This document shows positions 44,078 to 52,080 of a DNA stretch of 64,000 nucleotides, in pieces. A model generated the notes under the pieces. The model ran no database searches. It saw only the letters and a list, made by a program, of their open reading frames with translations, and was not told the origin of the DNA. Both the position numbers and the translations under genes were made by a program. Source of the DNA: Corynebacterium glyciniphilum AJ 3170 (lineage in GTDB: Bacteria; Actinomycetota; Actinomycetes; Mycobacteriales; Mycobacteriaceae); assembly GCF_000626675.1 (NCBI RefSeq), contig NZ_CP006842.1:1860001-1924000 (forward strand), written 5' to 3'. Within the stretch, counting starts at the first letter, position 1, and the number at the start of each line of letters is the position of its first letter.

Positions 44078-44152
44078 GCAAGGGGCACGGATGTGAAATC
44101 TCCTACCGATGGAGGAGATCGCGCGGTCACCTGGCCGGGAATGATGAGAGAC

Positions 44153-44896
44153 ATGGATTCTCTCCCAGATTCTGTCAGTTACCTGTCCCTGGCCGTCCTG
44201 GCACTCGTCGACTCGACGAGCATCGGAACGCTGGTTGTGCCGCTCCTGCTTCTCGTCATCAGTGGTGGCGCCGGAGGGGCCACCAGGAGAGTCGTCGCGG
44301 CGACCTTCTACTATCTGGCAGTCATCGGCGCCTTCTACTGGGCGGTCGGCGTCGCACTCACCGCCGGGGCCCTTCCGCTGCTCGAGCGCTTCGGCGATAC
44401 TCTGACCTCGTCGGGTGCGATGACGGTGTATGCCGTCCTGGGTGTCCTTCTGGTGGTGTGGTCGTTCCGGATCGACCCGAAAGCTATCCGCAAGCGCGGT
44501 GGAGACCCGGAGGCAGGTGCACGCCGGTGGTCGGAGCGTGTCCGCGGGGCGAGCACCAGTTACCGGGCGTTGACCGGACTGGCGCTGGTGGCGGGGCTCG
44601 CGGAAGTGGCGACGATGATCCCTTATCTAGCGGCGATCGGCATCATCGTCGACAGTGGCGCCGGCCTCGGACGTTCGGCGGTCATTCTTGTCGCCTACTG
44701 TGTCGTCATGGTCGTTCCGGCCGCAGTCCTGGCGGTGGCACGGTTGGTGGGCGGGGCCCGTCTGGACAGTCTGCTCGCCCGTGTCCACGACTGGAGTGTG
44801 CGCGGTGCGGCGGGAGCATTCTCGTGGGCAGTGGGCATCGTCGGGGTGGTCATCGTCCTGAACACGGCGCCGACTGCCCTCTCATTTCTCCAGTGA
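44153..44896 (+). CDS. GAP/SfLAP-family membrane protein
   Basis: About 247 aa from ATG 44153 (ATG 44141 is also possible). Six membrane segments; the first region LALVDSTSIGTLVVPLLLLV and the second FYYLAVIGAFYWAVGVAL match the GAP family (Sap/SfLAP), in mycobacteria linked to transport of glycopeptidolipid or sulfolipid. A cytosolic basic loop (KAIRKRGGDPEAGARRW) separates two three-helix halves as in LysE-like exporters. It is divergent from the histidine kinase across 88 nt and may be part of its output. Confidence 0.82.
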   Translation: MDSLPDSVSYLSLAVLALVDSTSIGTLVVPLLLLVISGGAGGATRRVVAATFYYLAVIGAFYWAVGVALTAGALPLLERFGDTLTSSGAMTVYAVLGVLLVVWSFRIDPKAIRKRGGDPEAGARRWSERVRGASTSYRALTGLALVAGLAEVATMIPYLAAIGIIVDSGAGLGRSAVILVAYCVVMVVPAAVLAVARLVGGARLDSLLARVHDWSVRGAAGAFSWAVGIVGVVIVLNTAPTALSFLQ

Positions 44897-44913
44897 CACG
44901 ATGCGCGGACGCT

Positions 44914-45963
44914 CTACCGGGAGAACAGGTCGGTGAGGTTCGCGTCGATCTGACTCATGTAGTCCGGGCTGATGTTGAACAGTCCGAGATGTCCCGCGTC
45001 GTCGTCGATGACCCGCAGTTCACTGCCGGGGATCAGCTCCTGTTCTGCAGCGCAGTCACGGACCGGGAAGAACAAGTCTTCGCTGACCGGCATCACGAAA
45101 GTCGTCGCTGTGACACGGCCGAGAGCTGCGGCAAGGTCGCCGCCGGTGTGCCGGGACACATCGCCTCTCTGCCATTTCCACGCATTGTTCAGCAGAGTGT
45201 TCGGATCCATCGACATGAACAGCGGATCCAGGAAGTCCGCCAGCACGGCGTCCGGCGCGTCGAGACCGAGTCCACGCCATGCCTCCTTTTTCCACCACTC
45301 GGTAGAGAACCCCATCACGGCCCACAGGTGGGACTGCCGTCGCAGGCCCTCGGAGACGTCAGTGTGGGAGGTGTACTCGCCCCCGGCATAACCGGGATCG
45401 GATTCGATGGCCTCGTTGAGGGTCTGGGTGAACAGGAAGTCGTGGGGGGTGTTCTGTGCCGTTCCGGCGATCGCTGCGGCACGGTGAACCCTGTCCGGGA
45501 AACGCACGATCCACTCATAGGTCTGCTGGGCCCCCATGGACCCGCCCACGACGGCGAAGAGTTCCTCGATGCCAAACTTCTGATGGAGCAGCCGCTGCTG
45601 GGCCACGACGTCGTCGCCGATCCTCACCTTCGGGAATGACGACATCGCGATGGAGTCGTCGGCGGTGTTCCTCGGGGACACGGACATGCCGTTGCCGATC
45701 TGATTGACGCAGATGATGAAGTATTCTGCCGGGTCCAGTGCATGACCGGGGCCGATGTACTGCTGGAACCAGGTCCCGTGGGTGCCGGAGTACCAGGTGG
45801 GAATGAGGATCGCGTTCGTCTTGTCCTCATTGAGGTGGCCGGCGGTGGCGTAGGCCAGCCAGCAGTCGTCGATCACTCCCCCGTCCTCGAGGTCGAGCCG
45901 TCCGATGGACGCTGTCTCGTAGGGACCCTGGGTCTGTGCAGTATAGAAGTCATTCTCGATCAT
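44914..45963 (-). CDS. Alpha/beta hydrolase of the homoserine-acetyltransferase (MetX-like) family
   Basis: 349 aa from ATG 45963 with AGGAGG about 10 nt upstream. Oxyanion/Ile-Cys-Val block FIICVNQIGNGMSVSPRN, nucleophile Ser in VVGGSMGAQQTYEWIVRFP, Asp in MPVSEDLFFPVRDC and His in DDDAGHLGLF give a complete triad. True MetX proteins have a different C-terminal lid and length; this is one of the MetX-like acyltransferase/hydrolases of uncertain substrate. It converges on the GAP gene with a 17-nt gap. Confidence 0.87.
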   Translation of the reverse strand: MIENDFYTAQTQGPYETASIGRLDLEDGGVIDDCWLAYATAGHLNEDKTNAILIPTWYSGTHGTWFQQYIGPGHALDPAEYFIICVNQIGNGMSVSPRNTADDSIAMSSFPKVRIGDDVVAQQRLLHQKFGIEELFAVVGGSMGAQQTYEWIVRFPDRVHRAAAIAGTAQNTPHDFLFTQTLNEAIESDPGYAGGEYTSHTDVSEGLRRQSHLWAVMGFSTEWWKKEAWRGLGLDAPDAVLADFLDPLFMSMDPNTLLNNAWKWQRGDVSRHTGGDLAAALGRVTATTFVMPVSEDLFFPVRDCAAEQELIPGSELRVIDDDAGHLGLFNISPDYMSQIDANLTDLFSR

Positions 45964-46086
45964 GTCCGGTAGCCTCCTGGAACGGTTGTGGGAAGGCCGA
46001 TTCTCCGGCACTCCCGTTTGAGATCAAAACTACCCCGTTTTCCGGAACGCTTGCATCCACGTACAAGGGACGGTGAACTTGGGGAC

Positions 46087-47883
46087 ATGAGAACACCTGC
46101 CCGACGGACCTGCCTGCCCGTTACAGGAGCTCTCCTGTCCACCGCCTTACTGCTCGGCGGGTGTTCGGCGCCGTGGAGCGACTCCTCCACCGACGAGTTC
46201 ATCGATCTGGTCAACGACGGTGACTGGGCCGGAGCCGCCGCGCACACCGACGATCCGGACACCGCGGAGCACTACCTCGCTGACCTGGACGCTTCCATCG
46301 GCGACACTGCTGTGCACCTGGACGTCGACGACGGTGCGACGACAACGACGTGGACCGTCCCCTCCGGTGACGAGGTCACCTCCGACGGGACATTGTCGAC
46401 GACCGACGGTGACGGTGACCCCGTGGCCTGGGACCCGCGGATCTTCGCCTCCGCCCTGACTCCCGACACAACGGTGTCCTACTCCGACGACCGCACCTAC
46501 GATCTCCCCGTTCTCGACGCCCGCAACGACACCCAGATGTCCTGGACCCCGGTGACTGTCTTCTCCGCTGCCGGAACCGACGAGATGACACCTGAGCAAC
46601 AGGCCGCCGCCATTGCCGTGGCGGTACGTCCGGCGATCGAGGACATCGACACCGACGACATCGCCTCGCAGATCACCGAGGCAGGCGACGACGGCACCAC
46701 GTTGTTCTCGCTGCGCCCCGACGACGCCGAGGACGTCGCGGACGCCCTCGAGGACATCGCCGGAGTGAGCTCACGGGAGGAGGGACGCCTGCTGTCCTCC
46801 GACGGAACGTCGTCCCCGGTTGACGCTGACGTGCGTGCGTACTGGGAACAGCGCCTCGACGACACCTCCGGGTGGACGCTGACCACCACCGGCGACGAGG
46901 AACAGGGCCTGGAAGGCGAGATTCTGGGACGCGAGGAAGCAGAAAGCTCCGATCCGATCCGGACGACCATGGATATGGGAGTCCAGGCAGCGGCGCAACG
47001 CGCCCTGGACGCAGAAGACCGCGCGGCATCCATCGTGGCGATCAACCCCTCCACCGGGGGCCTCGTCGCCTCTGCACAGAATGCCGCAGCGGACAGTCAG
47101 GGCACCCCTGCAATGACGGGCCAGTTCCCGCCCGGCTCCACGTTCAAGACGGTGACGACCGCTGCAGCACTCAGCCGGGGAACCGTCAGTCCGGACGAGG
47201 AGGTCCAGTGCCCCGCCGAGATCGATGTCGACGGCAGGATCATCCCCAACGACAATGACTTCGACCTGGGGACCGTGCCCATGCACACCGCGTTCGCCGA
47301 ATCCTGCAACACCACCCAGGCGTTGATATCCCGCGGCCTCGAACCGTCGGATCTGAAGGACACCGCAACCCAGCTGGGACTGGGGGTCGACTTCGATGCA
47401 CCGGGAATGACGAGTATGACCGGATCCGTTCCGGTCACCGAGCCTGGTGCCGCACGGGTCGAGTCGGCGATCGGACAGGGCGAGGTGCTGGCCTCTCCGT
47501 TCGGCCTCGCGCTCATGGAGGCCTCGGTCGCCAATAACGGCACGATGGTCACCCCGTCGGTGATCCAGGGAGAAGAGACGAGCAGCGACCTGGACGGCCG
47601 AGCACCCGACGCACTCGATCCGGAGGTCGTTGACGCCCTGCGGTCCATGATGCGGGAAGCAGTGACCTCCGGTACCGCCTCCTCCCTCAACGACGTCGAC
47701 GGGTTGGGTGGGAAGACCGGCACCGCCGAGATCGGCGACGGCGACGCCCACGGCTGGTTCGTCGGTAGTGTCGGCGACCTCGCATTCTGTGTATTCATCG
47801 AAGGTGCCGACTCCTCTGGACCCGCTGTCGAGATGGCGGGCAACTTCCTGCGCGACGGTGCCCTCGACGAGATCACCGGCTAA
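46087..47883 (+). CDS. Penicillin-binding lipoprotein (class B transpeptidase)
   Basis: 598 aa. Signal peptide with lipobox LLLGGC (lipidated Cys near 24), an NTF2-like N-terminal domain (STDEFIDLVNDGDWAGAAAH), a dimerisation/linker region, then the transpeptidase domain with GSTFK (Ser351), SCN (Ser406) and KTGTAE (Lys543). It crosslinks peptidoglycan stems on the outer face of the membrane. The MecA-like NTF2 domain relates it to PBP-lipo (Rv2864c) of mycobacteria. The frame continues upstream without a better start. Very Asp/Glu/Thr-rich composition. Confidence 0.93.
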   Translation: MRTPARRTCLPVTGALLSTALLLGGCSAPWSDSSTDEFIDLVNDGDWAGAAAHTDDPDTAEHYLADLDASIGDTAVHLDVDDGATTTTWTVPSGDEVTSDGTLSTTDGDGDPVAWDPRIFASALTPDTTVSYSDDRTYDLPVLDARNDTQMSWTPVTVFSAAGTDEMTPEQQAAAIAVAVRPAIEDIDTDDIASQITEAGDDGTTLFSLRPDDAEDVADALEDIAGVSSREEGRLLSSDGTSSPVDADVRAYWEQRLDDTSGWTLTTTGDEEQGLEGEILGREEAESSDPIRTTMDMGVQAAAQRALDAEDRAASIVAINPSTGGLVASAQNAAADSQGTPAMTGQFPPGSTFKTVTTAAALSRGTVSPDEEVQCPAEIDVDGRIIPNDNDFDLGTVPMHTAFAESCNTTQALISRGLEPSDLKDTATQLGLGVDFDAPGMTSMTGSVPVTEPGAARVESAIGQGEVLASPFGLALMEASVANNGTMVTPSVIQGEETSSDLDGRAPDALDPEVVDALRSMMREAVTSGTASSLNDVDGLGGKTGTAEIGDGDAHGWFVGSVGDLAFCVFIEGADSSGPAVEMAGNFLRDGALDEITG

Positions 47884-47957
47884 CGCCCCGATAGCCCGTG
47901 GCGATGAGACAGATAGCAGAAGCGAGCCTCACCGACCCCACCAAGGAGTGGATCGTC

Positions 47958-48380
47958 ATGACCCTCACCCGAAAAGTTCTCACCGGAGCCGTCGCGGCCC
48001 TGGCCGTTGTCGGCCTGGCAGGGACCCCGACCGCTGCCGCGCAACCGGAGATCCCCGGGTCTTCTCTACCGTCTCTGCCGTCTCTGCCTGCAGTCCCCTT
48101 CACGGGTACCTGGGTCGACGCCAACCCGACCGGCGGGGCCACGATTACGTTCGACCAGGGCCGGATCTCCGGCACCGATGGATGCAACGGGATTGGTTCG
48201 GCCTATACCGTCACCGGCAACGTCGCCGACGTCGACCCCTTCCTCTCCACGATGATGGCCTGCACCGGACCGTGGAGCCAGTGGCTGCAGGGTGTGTCCA
48301 CCATCCACCACTACGGCGCGGTCCTCGTCGTCCACGGTGACGACGGCGGCGTCCTCGGCGTCCTGCGCCCGGCTGTCTGA
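47958..48380 (+). CDS. Secreted META-domain protein
   Basis: 140 aa. Signal peptide (VLTGAVAALAVVGLAGTPTAAAQ) with an Ala-x-Ala cleavage site, then a META domain (GTWVDANPTGGATITFD, SGTDGCNGIGSAYTV, DPFLSTMMACTGPWSQWLQ), like the C-terminal domain of heat-shock HslJ. Two Cys fit a disulfide. AAGGAG 9 nt before the ATG. It overlaps the next META gene by 1 nt (TGATG). Lipid or ligand binding in the envelope is a guess. Confidence 0.82.
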   Translation: MTLTRKVLTGAVAALAVVGLAGTPTAAAQPEIPGSSLPSLPSLPAVPFTGTWVDANPTGGATITFDQGRISGTDGCNGIGSAYTVTGNVADVDPFLSTMMACTGPWSQWLQGVSTIHHYGAVLVVHGDDGGVLGVLRPAV

Positions 48381-48856
48381 TGCAGACAGGACGCCCGACC
48401 GTCGCCCTCGTCGCAGCCTTTCTCACCGTGGGCCTGGCGGCATGCGGCAGCTCGGACGAGCCTGACGCACCCCCGACGACCACAACGAACCAGACTTCGG
48501 AGCCCAGCACTGTGACCGACACCCCGCATGACACCCCGCACGAGTCCCTGGCCGACTTCGCCGGCACCTGGGTGGATCCCGACGGGAAAGGCTACCTCAG
48601 CTTCGACGGGGACGGGGGTATCACCGGCAGCGACGCCTGCAACGGCATCACCACCACCTACTCCGTTGACGGCACCACCGCGACGGTGGAGCCTTTTCCC
48701 ACCACGATGATGGCCTGCGGGGACGGCTGGTCACAGTGGCTGCTCGGGGTCACCTCCGTGGAGCTGGACGACGAGGTCCTCACCGTACTCGGACGCGACG
48801 GCGAAGAGCTCGGCACCCTCGTTCCCGGCACAGTTCCCGGCGACGCACCAGAATGA
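48380..48856 (+). CDS. META-domain lipoprotein
   Basis: 158 aa. Signal peptide with lipobox LAAC (Cys near 22), a Thr/Pro-rich linker, then a META domain (GTWVDPDGKGYLSFDGDGG, GSDACNGITTTYSV, PFPTTMMACGDGWSQWLLG). It is clearly a paralogue of the preceding secreted protein, sharing GTWVD, DxCNGI and TTMMAC-x-WSQWL. The pair shares one transcript with a 1-nt overlap: one is soluble and the other lipid-anchored. Both follow a lipoprotein PBP, so envelope function is likely. Confidence 0.82.
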   Translation: MQTGRPTVALVAAFLTVGLAACGSSDEPDAPPTTTTNQTSEPSTVTDTPHDTPHESLADFAGTWVDPDGKGYLSFDGDGGITGSDACNGITTTYSVDGTTATVEPFPTTMMACGDGWSQWLLGVTSVELDDEVLTVLGRDGEELGTLVPGTVPGDAPE

Positions 48857-48863
48857 CACCAGG

Positions 48864-49709
48864 ATGACGGCGGTCCGACTGATCGCCACTGACCTGGACA
48901 ACACACTGTTGCGGAGCGACAAGACGGTCAGTGACCGCACGGTCGCCGCGCTCGATGCCGTCCGGGCCGCTGGTGTGCGGATCATTCCTGCCACCGCGCG
49001 CAACGTCCGCGGCGTCCACGCCGTCAACGGGCGTACACGATTCTCGGACTGGGCGGTCTGCGGCAACGGTGCCAGCGGCGTGCACCTGGACAGTGGCGAG
49101 GTGTTGTTGAACATCGAGGCTGCACCGGACTCCCTGGCCCGGGTGGTCGAAACTGTCCGCAGTCGCGTCCCCGGTGCCTGCTTCGCCGCTGTCCGGGACC
49201 TCGGCGCCCGGTTCCTCGCCGAGGACGGGTACGCCGCGCTGGCATCCACAACCGACCACAGCCGCGATCCGGCATCGATGGAGCGCGCAGATACCGGCAC
49301 GCTTGTGTCAGTGCCTGCAGGAAAACTCGTCTTCCGCCATCCGACGGTCCCCGCTGCGGATCTGTTCGCCGCAGTCTCCGACGAGGTCAGCCAGCTCGGA
49401 GGGGTGGAGGTCACGCTGTCGGGCGCCCCGTTTGTGGAGGTGATGGCTGCCGGAGTGTCCAAGGCTGCCGGGCTGGCCCGACTGTGTTCCCACCTGGGAA
49501 TCGGTGCCCACGAGGTGCTGGCCCTCGGCGACGGGCTGAATGACGTCGACATGCTGCGGTGGGCAGGTCGGGGCGTCGCCGTGGCCAATGCGGATCCGGC
49601 AGTCCTCGCCGCCTCCGACGAGGTCACCGCAAGCGCGGACGATGACGGTGTCGCAGAGGTACTCGAGCAGGTCAGCGGCAGCGCGACAAGACCTCGGCGA
49701 TCGTCCTGA
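48864..49709 (+). CDS. HAD-superfamily Cof-type phosphatase
   Basis: 281 aa. Motif I DLDNTLL, motif II Thr in PATARNV, Lys region, and motif III-IV GDGLNDVDMLRWAG give the type IIB HAD layout with a cap domain (about 85-190). It dephosphorylates small phosphate esters; substrate unknown. It starts 7 nt after the META lipoprotein. The 3' end overlaps the MocR gene on the other strand by 38 nt, tail to tail. Confidence 0.9.
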   Translation: MTAVRLIATDLDNTLLRSDKTVSDRTVAALDAVRAAGVRIIPATARNVRGVHAVNGRTRFSDWAVCGNGASGVHLDSGEVLLNIEAAPDSLARVVETVRSRVPGACFAAVRDLGARFLAEDGYAALASTTDHSRDPASMERADTGTLVSVPAGKLVFRHPTVPAADLFAAVSDEVSQLGGVEVTLSGAPFVEVMAAGVSKAAGLARLCSHLGIGAHEVLALGDGLNDVDMLRWAGRGVAVANADPAVLAASDEVTASADDDGVAEVLEQVSGSATRPRRSS

Positions 49710-51117
49710 CAGCCGGCTCGAATCGCCCGGGGTCGGGGCCGGCGAAGTTGAGCCGGATGAATTTTCCGGTGGGTTCTGCGGGGAACAGGCCGTCACCGGA
49801 GGCGATCATCACCCCGGCGCGTTCACAGTCGACGACCAGACAGCGCAGGTCGGTCGTGTCGGGAAGCCGTACCCACAGGTTGAGGCCCCCGCCGGGCAGC
49901 CCGGACAGCACCGCGTCCGGAAGGCGCGTATGGACCGCGTCGGCCAGCAAGTCGCGGCGGGAGCGCAACTGGCCCCGGAGCGACGCCCGGTGTGTCCGCC
50001 AGGCCGGTTGACTGACGACATCCAGGGCCGCGGCCTGAAGCAGGGGGCTGACGTACATTGCCGAGGCTGCGACGTTGGCGCGGATCCGCTCGCCGACAGG
50101 TCCTCGGGCGATGACGGTGCCCACGCGTAACGCCGGGGAGACGCTCTTGGTCAGCGAGCGCAGGTAGATCACCCTCCCTGCATCGTCCTGGGCCGCCATT
50201 GGCGCCTGCTCGGGATGGTCGGTCATACCGAAATCGTGTGCCCAGTCGTCTTCGATGAGGAAGGCACCGTGTCGCTCAAGGACCTCGATGATCTCGCCTC
50301 GGCGTGTTGGTGACCAGGTGATTCCGGTGGGGTTGGCGTAGCGCGGTTGGGCATAGAAGGCGCGGGCACCGGTACGCGCGAATGTTCTGTCGAGTTCGAC
50401 GGGGTCCGGCCCGTCGTCACTACCCACCGCCGGAACCAGTTGGACCCCGGATTCCCCGGCGGCGAGGATTGCGCCCCAGTAGGTGGGTGACTCGATGACG
50501 ACAGGGGCGCCGGGAGCAGCGACGGCCCGGAAGATCGCCGCGAGACCGGATTGCGTCCCCGGCAGGACAGTGACATCGGCAGCGGCGGCGGGCGTTGTCC
50601 CTGCGGGGGTGTGTTGACCGAGTTCATGGGCGAACCACTGACGCAGTTCGGGTACCCCGGCACGTGGGGCTGCAGCGACCGCTGCGTCGCTACGGGCGGC
50701 ACGGGCCAGAGCCTGCCGCACGATTTTCTCCGGCAGCAGCCGCCGGTCGGGGTAACCGTTGTGCAGACTGACGGCGTCTTCGGGCGTGGGGCGCAGTGGT
50801 CCGTCCTCACTGCCACCGGAGGCAGCTGTCGTCGCTCCGACAGAGGTGGCGGCACCGAGCGCACCGGCCTGCCAGGAGTAGTCGGCGGGGTGGAGTCGAC
50901 GACCGGTCGGCCCCGCAGCGATGAAGGTGCCGACACCGGGTCGTGTTTCGACCAGACCTTCGGCGGTGAGGGTGCGCAGTGCCGACTGGACGGTACCGGG
51001 CCCGATCCCGTGGTCGCGGACGAGCGTCCGGGTGGCGGGAAGTTTAGTTCCGGGCGCACGCCCCTCGATCCACTGGCGGAGTTCCGTCACAAGGTGCGCA
51101 CTGCTACTCTGAGACAT
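49672..51117 (-). CDS. MocR/PdxR-family regulator (GntR HTH plus aminotransferase fold)
   Basis: 481 aa. Winged-helix GntR domain (about 1-70; TRTLVRDHGIGPGTVQSALR and TLTAEGLVETRPGVGTFIA), a linker, then a fold-type I aminotransferase-like domain (VLPGTQSGLAAIFRAVAAPG, VESPTYWGA, PLP lysine in YLRSLTKSVSPALRVG). Such regulators sense PLP or an amino-acid-PLP adduct. It is divergent from the EamA exporter and AlaT-like genes, which it probably controls. The ATG overlaps that of the exporter (CATG) and its -10 box TATGAT lies 5 nt upstream, so it is likely leaderless. Confidence 0.9.
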   Translation of the reverse strand: MSQSSSAHLVTELRQWIEGRAPGTKLPATRTLVRDHGIGPGTVQSALRTLTAEGLVETRPGVGTFIAAGPTGRRLHPADYSWQAGALGAATSVGATTAASGGSEDGPLRPTPEDAVSLHNGYPDRRLLPEKIVRQALARAARSDAAVAAAPRAGVPELRQWFAHELGQHTPAGTTPAAAADVTVLPGTQSGLAAIFRAVAAPGAPVVIESPTYWGAILAAGESGVQLVPAVGSDDGPDPVELDRTFARTGARAFYAQPRYANPTGITWSPTRRGEIIEVLERHGAFLIEDDWAHDFGMTDHPEQAPMAAQDDAGRVIYLRSLTKSVSPALRVGTVIARGPVGERIRANVAASAMYVSPLLQAAALDVVSQPAWRTHRASLRGQLRSRRDLLADAVHTRLPDAVLSGLPGGGLNLWVRLPDTTDLRCLVVDCERAGVMIASGDGLFPAEPTGKFIRLNFAGPDPGRFEPAVRTIAEVLSRCR

Positions 51118-51138
51118 GAAAGATCATAGTAGCGCTAC
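51105..51138. promoter_or_regulatory. Overlapping divergent leaderless promoters and palindrome
   Basis: Plus -10 TACTCT (51105-51110) ends 5 nt before ATG 51116; minus -10 TATGAT (51123-51128) ends 5 nt before ATG 51117. The two starts share CATG. A perfect palindrome GTAGCGCTAC (51129-51138) just beyond the minus -10 is a candidate MocR operator. Confidence 0.55.
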
Positions 51139-52080
51139 CGTCGAGAACGGTCCACCGATACTGCCCCCGGGCCTGTGGTGGGGAGCGCTCGGTGTCCTTG
51201 CCTTCTCCTTGACCGTCCCCCTTACCCGGGTCGCCGTCACCGGAGGGCTCTCCCCGGTGTTCACGGGCACCGGGCGGGCTGTCGTCGCCGGGGCACTCGC
51301 CGGCATCGTGCTCCTCGTCACCGGTCGCTATCGACGACGTCCCCGCGCCCCGCAGTGGTTGCGACTGGGCCTGGTGACCGGCGGCGTGGTGATCGGATTC
51401 CCTGTATGCACCTCACTTGCGCTCCAGGACGTCCCTGCCACCCACGGTGCCGTGGCCATCGCAGCCCTCCCTGCAGCGACCGCTGCTGTCACAGTCCTGC
51501 GTACGAAAGAACGCGCCGGCGTCAGATTCTGGTGCGCCGCTGCCCTGGGCACAGTCGCGGCCACCACTGCCGGCGTCCTGCACAGTGGCGGAACCGGAGG
51601 GGTCTCCACGCCGCAGACCTCCTTCTCCTCGCCGCCGTCGCCACCGGCGCTGTCGGCTACGCGGAAGGAGGGCTGCTCTCCCGGGACCTCGGCTCCTGGC
51701 AGACCATCTGCTGGGCCCTGGTGCTCGGGCTACCGGTGATGACGGTCCTCTCCGTGGCAAGCGCGCCTGACTCCTGGGCAGCCTGGTGGGCGGTGGACAC
51801 CGACTCCTGGGCCGCGTTCGGCTACCTCAGCCTGGTGAGCATGTTCCTGGGGTTCTTCGCCTGGTACCGCGGTCTCGCTCTCGGCCCCATGCTCCAGGTC
51901 AGTCAGGTCCAGCTGGTTCAACCACTGCTGAGCATCGCCTGGGCCGCGCTGCTGCTGAGGGAACACGTCACCCTTCCCACCCTGCTCAGTGGTCTACTCG
52001 TCATCGTCTGCGCGGCAACGGCTGTCCGCGCACGTAACACACCATCCCGATCCCACCCCGACATGAAGGGACAATCATGA
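51116..52080 (+). pseudogene. EamA/DMT-family exporter, frameshifted
   Basis: Drug/metabolite-type exporter with ten predicted helices split over two frames. Frame 1 (51116 to about 51602) carries LWWGALGVLAFSLTVPLTRV and GVRFWCAAALGTVAATTAGVLH. Frame 2 (from about 51603 to 52080) carries LLLAAVATGAVGYAEGGLLS, then YLSLVSMFLGFFAWYRGLAL and AWAALLLREHVTLPTL. A single missing G in the GGGG run at 51599-51602 (GGGGG would restore one frame) accounts for it. It could be a sequencing error, a phase-variable tract or a true mutation. The stop overlaps the aminotransferase start. Confidence 0.8.

Noticed and set aside
44914..45963. True MetX homoserine acetyltransferase
   Set aside because: Triad is present but the segments around it differ from MetX; assigned only to the family, not to methionine synthesis.
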